DNA of 64,000 nt, taken from assembly GCA_016758965.1 (NCBI GenBank), contig JAEPRB010000016.1, positions 248,001-312,000 on the forward strand, given 5' to 3'. The translations under genes and the position numbers were made by a program. This stretch comes from Circinella minor (Eukaryota > Mucoromycota > Mucoromycetes > Mucorales > Lichtheimiaceae). Under the pieces are notes generated by a model. The model was not told the origin of the DNA. It made no database searches and saw only the letters and a program-made list of their open reading frames with translations. Positions 11,603-22,890 of this stretch are shown one piece after another (position 1 is the stretch's first letter; each line of letters begins with the position of its first letter).

Positions 11603-12960
11603 ATCAGCGACTTACTAAAACAACTTAGTACTCCCAAGACAGAGGGATATTCTTCAATATGGTATTAGTCTTCAACCAACTCTCATTACTTTCCATACCT
11701 TTAATTCGATCTGTTCTGGAGTATGACCTTGTAATCACGGTACTTTCTTCAAGCAAAAAAAAGCAAAAAACAAAACAAATCAGCTACATAATACATAAAG
11801 AAGTTGCATTAAAATAACATTCAATCATAACCGATCTATACCTTTTACAGCAATTACACCTGTGGTAGTAATGGTAGTTCCACTATGTATGCACTTGCAT
11901 GAGAGCTCGTATCTTATGACTTAAATGTGTTACTAGACTCTAGAATCTACGTACCAATAATTACTATGGCTCAATCCATTAAATAATATTTTTCTGTGGG
12001 ATAGAAAGCGCAATAAACAGTGGACCTATTTAAGATCAAATAAACCTATTTTACCAGCTTTACAACGAATTACGTAAAATAAAAAACACCAATCTTCGAA
12101 AGACCCAGTTACTAAAAACATTGAACAAAAAAATAATGATGAATGCACAACATATGCATCATCAAACGAAAAACAATTTGATGCCTTCATAAAAGACGTA
12201 TAATCGATCAAGTGCTCTATTCACTAGTTTTTCCCGAGCGACATATTTTGATTAGTAAAGTGGTTTATGCATTGGCTATTATCATACCCACTAGAGTACT
12301 ACCGCTGTGGTGCTCCGGTCGCGAAAAGAGAACACTGTACGTACCTCCTGTCCACTGCTTCTACCACTATACTCAATGGGTTAAAAACGCTATTTAATAC
12401 CATTCTCATACAACCCCATGAAATGCAACCATTAGACTCAATGTTGATCAGCTACCAACTCCCGAGTTTGCCTTGACATTAGCTATACGGCAAAAAAAAA
12501 ATCTAGGCTTCTTTTCTCCATGTACCAACGGGAAATAGATCGACTGGATCATCATCATGAATTGATTTCAATAAAAACGAACCCTATCCCTTGGATGCCT
12601 TGAATTTCACAATCTCTCCTCTCACACAATTATCAAGAAACATCTAGTATGTTTTTTATCTCTTCCCCCCCCCTTTTTTTTTTCCCTCGCTTCCCTTTCT
12701 TCTCCACTGGGTATTGACTTTTTCCCCACTAGAGTTTTTTTTTTTAGTTAAAACACCAACTCCACTTTTCTTTTTATAAATATCTATCCCACCATTTTAT
12801 AAAGTACCTTAACTAAAAAGTGATCCCATGCTCATAAGTGCCAGCAGTCATACATATTAATACGTATTCCACTTGAATAAACATAGATCTTAACCTGTAC
12901 ATAAATATATATATGGAACCCTCTGGTATTCTTATTTGTATTCATATCCTTATTTGAATA
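11603..12960 (+). mobile_element. Probable decayed non-LTR retroelement fragment
   Basis: This is the extra segment compared with the homologous spacer upstream of MFS-2. On the plus strand it contains protein-like stretches in shifting frames. Near 11655-11735, GISLQPTLIT runs after a shift into LIRSVLEYDLVI, reminiscent of the (I)RP.LEYG motif after the LINE reverse-transcriptase fingers/palm. Near 12510-12600 there is MYQREIDRLDHHHELISIK followed by NPIPWMP. Between these are ORF pieces of about 60 residues at 12026-12211 (minus) and 12212-12397 (plus) that I do not recognise. No poly-A tail is obvious. The insertion itself is better supported than the element class. Confidence 0.38.
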
Positions 12961-12984
12961 AAGTCTATTTTTTTATGCATTTGA

Positions 12985-13260
12985 TAATGCTTTTTTTTAG
13001 GGAGATTAGTTTTTTTTTGGTACTGTTCGAAAAAACAAATCATGGGGATTTTTTAAGGAGAGAAAAACAATTTCGGCTTTTCCATTTTCTTGGAACGCCA
13101 CTTATTTTAATGCTCTTTTGTGCATAGAAACAAAAAATGGAGCTATAGAAACATAATATATATATACTTTGCATGTATAGGGCGGGGTTGCTTCAGGGAC
13201 ATCTTGTTTTCAATCATTGGTATATCGTCATCTGAGATTATATATATATATATATATATA
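12985..13260 (+). promoter_or_regulatory. Conserved upstream block of MFS-3
   Basis: Counterpart of the block before MFS-2, with the same ordered words: TTTTTTTAGGGAGA, AGGAGAGAAAAAC, TTTCGGCTTTTCCAT, TTCTTGGAACGCCAC, CTCTTTTGTGCAT and GTCATCTGAGATTATA. The best kept piece, around 13072-13100, differs by a few bases from 8213-8245. It is followed by a TA microsatellite. Confidence 0.45.
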
Positions 13261-13288
13261 TATATCTATATATCTATATATCTATATA
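13240..13288. repeat. TA/TATC microsatellite
   Basis: TATATA run grading into repeated TATCTATA units, about 240 bp upstream of the MFS-3 start. Likely polymorphic in length. Confidence 0.75.
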
Positions 13289-13524
13289 AACAAATTATGC
13301 ATAAATCCATTACTAGTTTTAAAATCATTTTCTCAGGCAATGACCACTTATTTATTTTAGTTGGGGGTAGTTAAATAAAAATGAGCTCCGGCACCCTGCG
13401 TACAAATCAAAAAAAAAATAGTTCAATAACGTTATATATAATAGAAAGATTACTGTGTACTAAACAACCCTTCTTTTTCTTTGCTGCCATTACTTTGTTA
13501 TTTATAACCATAGAGAACACCCTA

Positions 13525-16076
13525 ATGAAAAAATCCATATCGATTGAAAGTCAAACAAAAAAAAACCAATACGATACTGTTTACATAGTAGAAACAAATG
13601 ATGAGGACCAAAATAATAATAATAATAACCGTGGAAACAATAAGAACGATCATGAAACAAAAACATCTAAATTTATTTATTCTCCAGAAGAAAAAAAACT
13701 TTTACGAAAAATCAATTTAACAACAATTCCATTTATATGTACAGTAGCTTTTCTTCAAGTAAGTCGAACGAAAAAATAATAAAATATGGGAAAGAAATTT
13801 TATTCGGTTGAATATATATCATTCTCTACTTTTGATATACACGATTCACAAAAGAAGTAAAAAAAAAACGATCAAAAACAATTAAATATCATTATTGGAT
13901 TGATGATTTAGTATTTGGACAAAATATCTTTAAATTATTCTGTTGCTATGGGACTTTATGAAGACACGAATACAACTTCCGGAGATCTTAGTTGGTTAGG
14001 AGCAATATTCTACCTTGGATACCTATTATTTCAGGTAAATTATTACTACGTATTACAATTAAAATTAAACTGTCATTATTTTGATTTCGTTCTATTTGTT
14101 TTTTTTAATGAAAATGTTGTTTTTTTTAACACGCTATTATAGATTCCAAACCAATATTTTTTACAACGATATTCAATATCAAAATATTTAGGAACATGTT
14201 TAATTTTATGGGGTGCAGTTCTTACATGTACTTCATTGGCAAAAAATTTCCATCAATTACTTGTACTTCGATTTTTACAAGGTTTTTTTGAAGCAGCTGC
14301 TTATCCATGTTCGTCTCTTTTTTATTTATTTATTGCAGTGTATATCAAATATATACAAAATTGATTTGTTTTACTCTTACATTTTACTTTTTGTATTACA
14401 AATAAGTTAAAACGAGATAAATCGTTATATTTTTAATACTCACTCCAACAAAATCTGCATCATCGCATCGCATAATTTTTTTTTGCGATAATATTAGGCT
14501 TGCAGTTATTGATTAGTACGGTGTATCGTCGTAGTGGTGGTGAACAAGTTACATTATTCGGTATTATGTTATGTACCAATTCTTTTGCTACAACTATAGG
14601 AGGATTAATTGGGTTCGGTTTCTTGAGCTTAAATGGTATCAATGGACTGAGTGGATGGAAATGGTAAGAATAACTATATTTCTCATTATAGTCGATAATA
14701 CAATTATAATAATAAAAAGGCGAAAAAAGAAAAAGAAAAAGAAAAAGCGAGTATGAATGATAATGAAAAATATAATAATAATGGATAATAATGAAGATGG
14801 TTATGTAAAATAGAAAAGTATATTCTGTGTCTAATAGTAAGCAAACTGCTGCACTTATAATGTATACATAGGTGTATGATCATATTGGGTAGCGTCACTA
14901 TGATAGTTGGTGTTATTACCTTTTTAATTTTACCTGATCGAGCAGAGTCAAGATGGTATAGACTGACAGCCATTGAAATGGATATTGTGGAAGATAGAAT
15001 ACGTGATAATACCATTGTAAAAAGTAAAATAATTAAATGGAATCATATATTTGAAGCTTTACGGGAAGCAAGATTTTATTGTTATATTTTGATCAGTTTT
15101 CTGACCCATCTTTTAAATGGATGTGTAACTATATTCAGTACCACAATTATCAAAAGTATGGGATTTTCAGTAAGTTATATATTTACGCAATTTAATATTG
15201 TACCCTAAAAATATTATAATACCCTATAACATTATAGGCAACAAATAACCACAGATAATTAAATTACTGATAACCGATCAAACATATCAAATTGAAACAA
15301 TAACATTAAAGAATACTTTTTAATTTTTGCCATTTTTATATATATACATCTATACACACACAAAGAATATGGAGTCAATTTTATTAAATATCCCTACTGG
15401 AGTAACAGCAATTCTACTTGTCCTGCTATCGGTGTACCTAAGCCGTCGGTTTGATTCAAATAGTTACGTCGGTGCATTTATGTGTTGTATTACATTTATC
15501 GGTGTTCTCCTCCTTACGGTACTTCCTGAAGGTGTTTATATGCTTATTGGTATATTTTTATCTAATATTGGTTCAGTATCTACACTTGTCTTATCATCAA
15601 TATCAAACAACGTTAGTGGATATACAAAAATTGTTTTTTATAATGGATCATATCTGATTGCTTTCTGTCTTGGGAATTTCCTTGGTCCATTGTTAATTTT
15701 TCCACATGAAGGTACTTAATTCAATACAACTTTCGTTTTTTTTTAACAAAAAAAGAAGAGACATTATTATTATTTGTCAAGTATGTTACAACATTTACTC
15801 AACTTTTTTTTATTTTTGGTGGTACCCATTATTACCATATATCCAGCGCCACGCTATTTAACAGGAATGAGTATATATATGGCATCAATGCTTATTTCAG
15901 CCATTCTATTTTTGTATGCAAGATGGACATGTGTTCGTGATAATCGTTACCGTCAACAACTAAATGCTGAAAACAAAATTCCTTCTGAACAACAAACAAC
16001 ATCAACAATTGACAAAAATCAACAAGGGGGTGATCTTACTGATAAACAAGATTTACGATTTATGTATCGTCCTTAA
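13525..16076 (+). CDS. MFS-3: Dal5-like anion:cation symporter (7 exons, ~520 aa)
   Basis: Exons: 13525-13758, 13912-14034, 14143-14308, 14498-14663, 14872-15169, 15366-15711, 15847-16076, giving about 520 residues. The ATG at 13525 was chosen over an in-frame one at 13381 because MKKSISIESQTKKNQ aligns with the MFS-2 start, while the upstream extension is Phe-rich and unique. It shares the two-residue exon 4 insert (YRRSGGEQ) with MFS-2, and exons 2, 3 and 5 are nearly identical to MFS-2. YTKIVFYNGSYLIAF replaces the usual YTKKVFYNGAY: one Lys of the otherwise invariant YTKK pair is Ile here. The C-tail ends DLTDKQDLRFMYRP. Intact otherwise. Substrate unknown. Confidence 0.87.
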
Positions 16077-16726
16077 ATTTATATATAAATAGTTTATTAA
16101 TAAAAGTTATACAGTAATAATGAAGAAAACTGAGGAATGTCCATGTATAATAATAATAATAATAAGGCTTGTTGGAATCTAATAATTTGAAAAAAAAGGG
16201 GTTGAGGTGAGAGGGATTGCATTACTTTTGTTTCATGCATTGACTGTATGCACTTATGCATGATATGCATTCAGGGGTCATCATTCACAAGGCCACACAT
16301 TTATAACTTGGGAGATATGAAAAAGGTTTATTTTTTTTTCTTTTACTTATAAGAGACATAATTGCTTTTATGAACAGCACATTTACTACGTACATAAAAA
16401 AATTAAAGCTAGTCAACTATTATTGTGAGAGAGGTTTGTATGATATACTGTTTAAATACATTAATTTTAATAAAAATTTCCATATCTATTATAGTTATTA
16501 ACAGTAATTCATTTGTAAAATAACTACTACTATTCAAAATTAATATAACACACACACACACACACACAAATACAAACTGTGATAAATGATGTGTATATTA
16601 TAAAACACTATTTATATCATACGTAGTGATGGTATAAATTAAATTTTTAATCAAAATGTGGGTGAAAAAACAAGGGATCAGACCTCAAAAACAAAAACAT
16701 TGACAAATATATATCAGAATCATATA
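16077..16726. other. Spacer before MFS-4
   Basis: No gene. Contains a dense group of TGCA-core words (ATGCATTGA, TATGCACTTATGCATGATATGCAT) at 16234-16272 and a CA dinucleotide repeat at 16548-16568. The 3' flank duplicated behind MFS-1 and MFS-2 is not recognisable here. Confidence 0.5.
16548..16568. repeat. CA dinucleotide repeat
   Basis: About ten CA units, roughly 160 bp upstream of the MFS-4 start. Confidence 0.8.
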
Positions 16727-19004
16727 ATGATAGAACATGATAATGATGAAAAATCGACGAATGAATTTGTTTACAGTCTAGAAGAGAAACGACTTTTAAA
16801 AAAAATTAATTGGACAACTGCACCCTTTATATGTTCTATTGTTTTTCTTCAGGTACGTATTATGTAAAACACATAGACTGAGTTTTATTATCATTATTAC
16901 GAATGACACCAAATATATCCACATACATAATTATTATTATATTATTATAATAGTACTTACTGCTTTTTTTACTCTAAACATTCATTTTAGTTTGTTGATA
17001 AAATAGTTTTAAATTTTGCTGCAGTCATGGGATTATTTGAAGATACTCGAATAAATGGAAATGAATTTAGTTGGATTGCATCCATTTTTTTCTTAGGATA
17101 TCTTGTATTTCAGGTAATAATAACAATCAGCCATTTCTTTTGTTTACTAGCTTTTATACCATATATTGGGTAAGGAGGGAAGAAAATTTATGTCTAAAAA
17201 AATTTATGCAATAGTAGATTCCTAATCAATATTTGATTCAAAAATTTTCCATTTCAAAATATCTGGGAACTTTTATAATATTGTGGGGAATTAATCTTGG
17301 ATGTACTGCTTTAGCAAATAATTTTCAACAATTAATTATATTAAGGTTTTTACAAGGTTTTTTTGAAGCTGCTGCTTATCCATGTTAGTCATAAATAATG
17401 TATCTCATATTTCTGTGTTCAATTTATAAAGCCATTAATCAATAGCATGAATGAATGATACATGTTGCAGGTTACTAATTTTATACATGGTATGGCCATT
17501 GTTGTTTTTTACAACTCAACAAAATGTTTATAAATTAATTATAGGCATACAGATATTATTTAGTAGTTTATATAGGACAAAAGAACAAATATTATGGTTT
17601 AGCATCATGTTAATGACTAATGAAGCAGCCTTTGCAGTAGGTGGATTGATTGGTATTGGATTTTTAAATTTGGATGGTGCCTATGGTCTGCGTGGATGGA
17701 AATGGTAATATAATATCTAATAGATAAATTATTACTATTACTAAATCACAACCGTATGTATTCACTATAATTTATATATGTATGTGTGGCAGGTGTATGC
17801 TCATTTTGGGATGTGTTTCGGCAGGATGTGGAGTTATTACGTACTTATTTTTGCCTGATACACCAAAGTCACGTTGGTATCGACTCACACCAGCACAAAT
17901 AACTATTGTGGATGAACGCATACGTGACAATAAAGTAGTTCCAAATAAAGTAGTCAATGTAAATCATATACGGGAAGCACTAAAGGAACCACAGCTTTAT
18001 TGCTATTTTTTAATTTCTTTATTATTGAACCTGGAACATGGATGCATTAGTATTTTTAGTACAACTATTATCAAGACCATGGGTTTTTCAGTAAGTAATC
18101 TAAAACTCTTTTCTTTTTGTGCTATAATAAATAAAAAGTTTTAAATTTTAAAAACTTGATATATATGATAATAAATGGTTCTTTTGCTACGTATATCAGC
18201 CGTAAAACAAATAATGACATCAACTGTTGTATAAATAATGCTAATAATTGCTCTTCCAAATATCGTTATTTTGTAATGTATGTATGTATACGTATACGTA
18301 TATGTGTGCAGAATACGGAATCAATCTTGTTAAATATTCCTCTGGCATTCTCGGGTATTGCTATTCTACTATGTACTATTTATCTTAATCGCCGTTTTGA
18401 TGAGAATAGTTTGATTGGTGCCTTGGGATGCTTTGTCAGCTTCATTAGCATACTTTTATTAGCGGTTCTTCCAAAAGGTGGTCCACAACTTGCAGGACTT
18501 TATTTGTCTTCTGTTGGAAGTGGTTATGTAATTGGTCTTACAATGATTTCAAATAATGTCTGTGGATACACAAAAAAGATTTTCTATAATGGAGCCTATA
18601 TATTTGCTTATTGCTTGGGCAGTTTCTTGGGTCCTTTGATGATGAGAGAAAATGAAAGTGAGTATATCTACCCTTTCTTTTTTTTTAGCAAAAAGGAATA
18701 TTAATACGTAATGGTATTTTTCTTATTAACTAAAATTTTAACAATATATATATATTCTCTGTGTATAATGACAGGTCCACATTACTTGAGTGCATTAATT
18801 GGCTACATGGTCGGTCTATTAATATCATCTATTTTGTTTCTCTATCTTCGATGGAGTTATACTCGAGATAATCAATCTCGATTAAAATTAAAATTGGAAA
18901 ACATGGACTCGACAGTATCAAAAGAAGAAATTAATAGTGCTAATAATATGCAACAGAAAGATCTTACGGATAAACAAAACATGTCATTTTTATACCGACC
19001 CTAG
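16727..19004 (+). CDS. MFS-4: Dal5-like anion:cation symporter (7 exons, ~482 aa)
   Basis: Exons: 16727-16852, 16991-17113, 17218-17383, 17545-17704, 17793-18090, 18312-18657, 18775-19004, same phases as its neighbours, giving about 482 residues. The first ATG in the conserved frame is at 16727 (MIEHDNDEKSTN), so this has the shortest N-tail of the five; the upstream extension has no ATG in frame. FVYSLEEKRLLKKINWTT leads to TM1. FVDKIVLNFAAVMG, SKYLG, RFLQGFFEAAAYP, FSTTIIKTMGFS and SNNVCGYTKKIFYNGAY are present. The small residue before Gly in NNVSG is Cys here. The tail ends DLTDKQNMSFLYRP. Exon 7 begins SPHY where the others have APRY. More diverged than MFS-1 to -3. Intact by phase. Substrate unknown. 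Confidence 0.86.
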
Positions 19005-19908
19005 TTGTATAAAAAAAATCGTAGTTATCAATTTAAAACAATCCCAATAAAATATTTTAAAAAAAAGTATTAAGTTTACGTATGACATTGGCATCATCTA
19101 ACAAACTTTACAAAAGCATAACTATTGCGTTTAATTAAATTATTTAGAAAACGTAATAGTAACTACCAAATAATTTTTATTTTGTTTCTTGGTAATAACT
19201 ATTATTATTAATAACATAAAGTGCATAGGTATGAAATGCTTTACTCAATAATCATGGTGTCAGTGGCTTTTAATCTTATAAGAGATAAAATACAGGGCAT
19301 ATTGAAAAAAAAAATTGCGACGGCCATACGAGTTTAATCAAATATATTCAAATACCATGACGACTTTTTTTCAGTGGATATTATAGTTACATATTATTTA
19401 TTTTTTACACAACATTTTCATATACTCTTTTGATCACTCTGTGAACTATGGTCTATAATATAAAATACTATTATCGTACTACTTATATATTATAAAATCC
19501 TGTAAACAATTTTTTAAGGTTGCTCTTAACTGCAAAAAAATAAATAAAAAACATTCCCTTCATTATCTATGGCTTGTCCTCAAGATCTAATCATGCAATG
19601 TAATTCTATCTCAACTTGCATACATAAAATAGTATCCTTATTTACAAGTTTTGTTCTCCCTCAATTTTGTTTTTAAAAAAATCTTTCTTCTTTTACTTTA
19701 ACTATTTCTATTGATTATTTTCTTTATATATGAATGCACGTATGCATCAAGTATTTTTTTTTTTTTGCTGAACGTCTACAAAAAAATAAGATCTTTCATT
19801 ATTATCTATTAAAGAACAAATTGCAATATAGCATTAATGACTAAATTTTCTTTACCTATATAATAGTTCCATTTCTTTTTCCAAAAAAAAAAGGGACACT
19901 TTTTCAAT
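19005..19908. other. Spacer before MFS-5
   Basis: No gene supported. AT-rich with one TGCA-rich cluster at 19732-19748 (AATGCACGTATGCATC) about 165 bp before the MFS-5 ATG and a T run at 19754-19766. Confidence 0.45.
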
Positions 19909-22212
19909 ATGAAACAAAATCATCCTACAAAGTCTACAACAGTTGTAGATAAAGACACCTATGATAATTATACCAATAATTCAGAAAAGGATATTCACTT
20001 TTCATATACTGTCGAAGAAAAAAAGCTTCTTCGTAAGATAAATATAACGACTCTACCTTTTATATTTAGTATAATATTGTTTCAGGTACATATATACAAA
20101 TTATGTATTAAATTAATGATAATTTATGTTGTTGTTGTTTTTTTGTGATAACTACTTATCACGTGGTCATTCGTACATATTTTTAAAATTTATCCCGTTT
20201 TAACTAAAAAGTATATAGATAAAACAGCTTTAAATTTTTCAGTTGTTCTTGGATTATTTGAAGATACTAAAATCACAGGATCTGAATTTAGTTGGTTAGG
20301 TTCAATTTTCTATCTTGGTTATCTAGCATTTCAGGTAATAGACCAAAAAAAAAAATAGTAAAAAAGGAAAAAAAAAAAACAATAATGTTGAATGATTAAT
20401 ACAAGTTATAACACAGATACTTATATAAGTAAATACTATTAATTTTTATTGTTATTGTTATATTACTCAGATACCGAATCAGTACTTTATTCAACGATTC
20501 TCACTTTCAAAATATCTAGGTGTATGTTTGGTTCTTTGGGGTACTATTCTTGTATGCACTGCATTAGCAAAAAACTTTTCTCAATTACTAGTATTGCGAT
20601 TCTTTCAAGGGTTTTTTGAAGCTGCTGTATACCCTGGTAAAAAGAGTTAATACTATTACTTTGACAAGAATAAAATGCAATATAATATTATGTTGATAAT
20701 AATACATGAAAAAAAAAACCTTCCATATTTTACTTTATATTTTGATTTAGCTATACAACTACTTTTTAGCACAATTTATCGTCGAAGAGAACAAGTAATA
20801 TGTTTTGCGATGCTAGTATCTACAAACAATCTTGGAACCGTAGTTGGTAGTCTTATAGGTTTTGGATTTATCAATTTGCATGGAATTCATGGTCTAAGTG
20901 GATGGAAATGGTATAAAAACCATATTGTTTATTTATTTTTTCTCTAATATGTAGAATTACCACGTAGTTGTTAACGATAACATCTAAAATTTGACATATT
21001 TATATACACTTTACCTTCTCTTTTTTTTTAAAAAAAAAATAGGTGCATGATTATCCTTGGGTCTCTAACAATTCTGCTTGGTATCACTACTTTTCTTTTT
21101 TTTCCAGATAGACCAACATCAAAATGGTATCGAATCACTCCAGATGAAATATTTATTGTGGAAGAACGTCTTAGTGATAATTGTGTCATTCCGAACAAGA
21201 CTATTAAACTAGATCACATATGGGAATCATTAAAAGATCCAAGATTATATTGTTATTTTTTCATTTCCCTATTTTTAAACATGGTCAACGGTTGCATAGG
21301 TGTTTTTAGCACTACAATTATTAAATCAATGAATTTTTCAGTAAGAATTTTTTTTTTATATATACAATAAAAAATTTTACAAATTAAATTTCTTATAGAA
21401 ACGTTCTATTTTATGATAATATAATATAAAACTGATACTTCATTTTTTTTTTTCATTTTCAATATACGTATAATATATATATATATACATTTAAAAAAAG
21501 AACGTACTATCTATGCTTCTTAATATACCTTTGGGATTCATGGGCATTGCTCTAACAGTTATTGCCGGATATTTCAACCGACATTTTAATGAAAACGGTT
21601 ACATAGCTGCTTTATCATCCATTACCTGCTTTACAGGTATTCTGTTATTAACAGTGCTTTCTATTGGCGGGATACAACTGATTGGCCTTTATTTGAGTCA
21701 CATAGCTCCAGCATACGCAATTACTATCACGATGATTTCTAATAACGTTAGCGGATACACAAAAAAAATATTTTATAATGCGGTATTTCTCGTTGGTTAT
21801 TGTTGTGGTAATTTTATAGGACCTTTGATGATTCGTCCAGAAGAAGGTTTGTATACACAATAAAAAGACAAAAAAAAATCATTCACTTATTGCTCTTTTG
21901 CAGTAGATTTTATAAAATTACATTACTTGAAAACTATGATTTTAAATTTACTTGCTGTTATAATTAATTCTAGCCCCACGATATACTACTGGAATGATTG
22001 GGTACTTATGTGGGTTAATCATAACAACTGTTTTGTTTCTATATCTACGATGGTCATATGCTCGGGACAATCGATATCGATTACAGCTGAAAGCAGGAAT
22101 AAACAATACGCCTCCTTCAACGGCTGAAAATGATGCTAAAGATCAACATGTGATTTTAGAAAAAGAAGATCTCACGGATCAACAGAATTTACATTTTTTA
22201 TATCGCCCATAG
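19909..22212 (+). CDS. MFS-5: Dal5-like anion:cation symporter (7 exons, ~502 aa)
   Basis: Exons: 19909-20085, 20212-20334, 20471-20636, 20751-20910, 21043-21340, 21501-21846, 21974-22212, giving about 502 residues. Last and, with MFS-4, most diverged member of the array. FSYTVEEKKLLRKINITT precedes TM1, followed by YIDKTALNFSVVLG, SKYLG and RFFQGFFEAAVYP (Gln and Glu of the TM4 motif kept). Exon 6 opens NVLSMLLNIPLGF where the others read NMESILLNIP or TMQSILLNIP. SNNVSGYTKKIFYNAVF and the C-tail DLTDQQNLHFLYRP are kept. The exon 3 donor follows CCTG rather than CCAT, but the phase is the same. Intact. Substrate unknown. Confidence 0.86.
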
Positions 22213-22890
22213 CAATAGTATTAACATTTAACATAATTTTAACTATTAATCAATAATCTCAGAGGTAGTTTTAATAAAATATTTGTTACAAAGGAACTAC
22301 AGTAACAATTTTTCATTGTTTTTAAAAAAAGAGTAATGTTTCATAAAATTATTTTTTTTCCTTTGCTACTGAAGTTTTTCGGTATTATCACCGGTTATAA
22401 AAAAAATCGGCCAAGGCTTCGGATCTATATGGTGTTTAATGATATTGAATGAATCATGATAACATCACCAAAAATCAAGTTCTTACAAGCCAGAATGTCC
22501 AAATTATCGCAAAATACTGTAAATATATAGATACGTATATAGATATATCGAAAAAAAGGGACATTGATGCCATCTCCAGATTAGTAGTATTACAGTGTAG
22601 ATTCAGGTATCAAATTCGAAAATATAAGCAAATATTGAATGTACGTATGCGGTTACGGTAGTAGAACAGCCTTGAGTATACAAAATCGTTTATTAAAAAG
22701 TATAAAAAAAATCACGATTCAACACGACGTTGAACAGCTTAACAAGTTTTGTAGGCAATAAGGTTTATTCTCAGTAGTAACTGACACTAATAACGCGGAA
22801 AAACGAAAAGTGCTGATATTGTGGTAAAAATGTATAAACTATTTATTTATTTGTTATAAGAAATGTTTATAAACAAATAAAGATATAAAG
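22213..22890. other. Convergent spacer between MFS-5 and F-box gene 1
   Basis: A 70-residue frame at 22449-22661 (plus) has an IQ-motif-like end (LQCRFRYQIRKYK) but no flanking exons I can join; I do not call it a gene. A short inverted repeat TTCAAC-ACGAC-GTTGAA lies at about 22718-22734. Confidence 0.4.

Larger units (their letters stand above)
11079..13524. other. Long MFS-2/MFS-3 spacer
   Basis: Left (11079-11600) and right (12970-13524) parts align with the shorter MFS-1/MFS-2 spacer. The middle (about 11603-12960) has no counterpart there and carries retroelement-like reading frames. A TA microsatellite with TATC interruptions lies at 13240-13288. A longer frame from 13381 runs in phase into MFS-3, but its extra N-terminus is low-complexity and not shared by MFS-2. 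Confidence 0.6.

Noticed and set aside
13381..13524. In-frame N-terminal extension of MFS-3 from an ATG at 13381
   Set aside because: The extra 48 residues are Phe-rich low complexity and absent from MFS-2, whose start aligns with the ATG at 13525.
22449..22661. 70-residue frame with an IQ-like end
   Set aside because: No joinable exons, no second IQ motif and no start context; likely chance.
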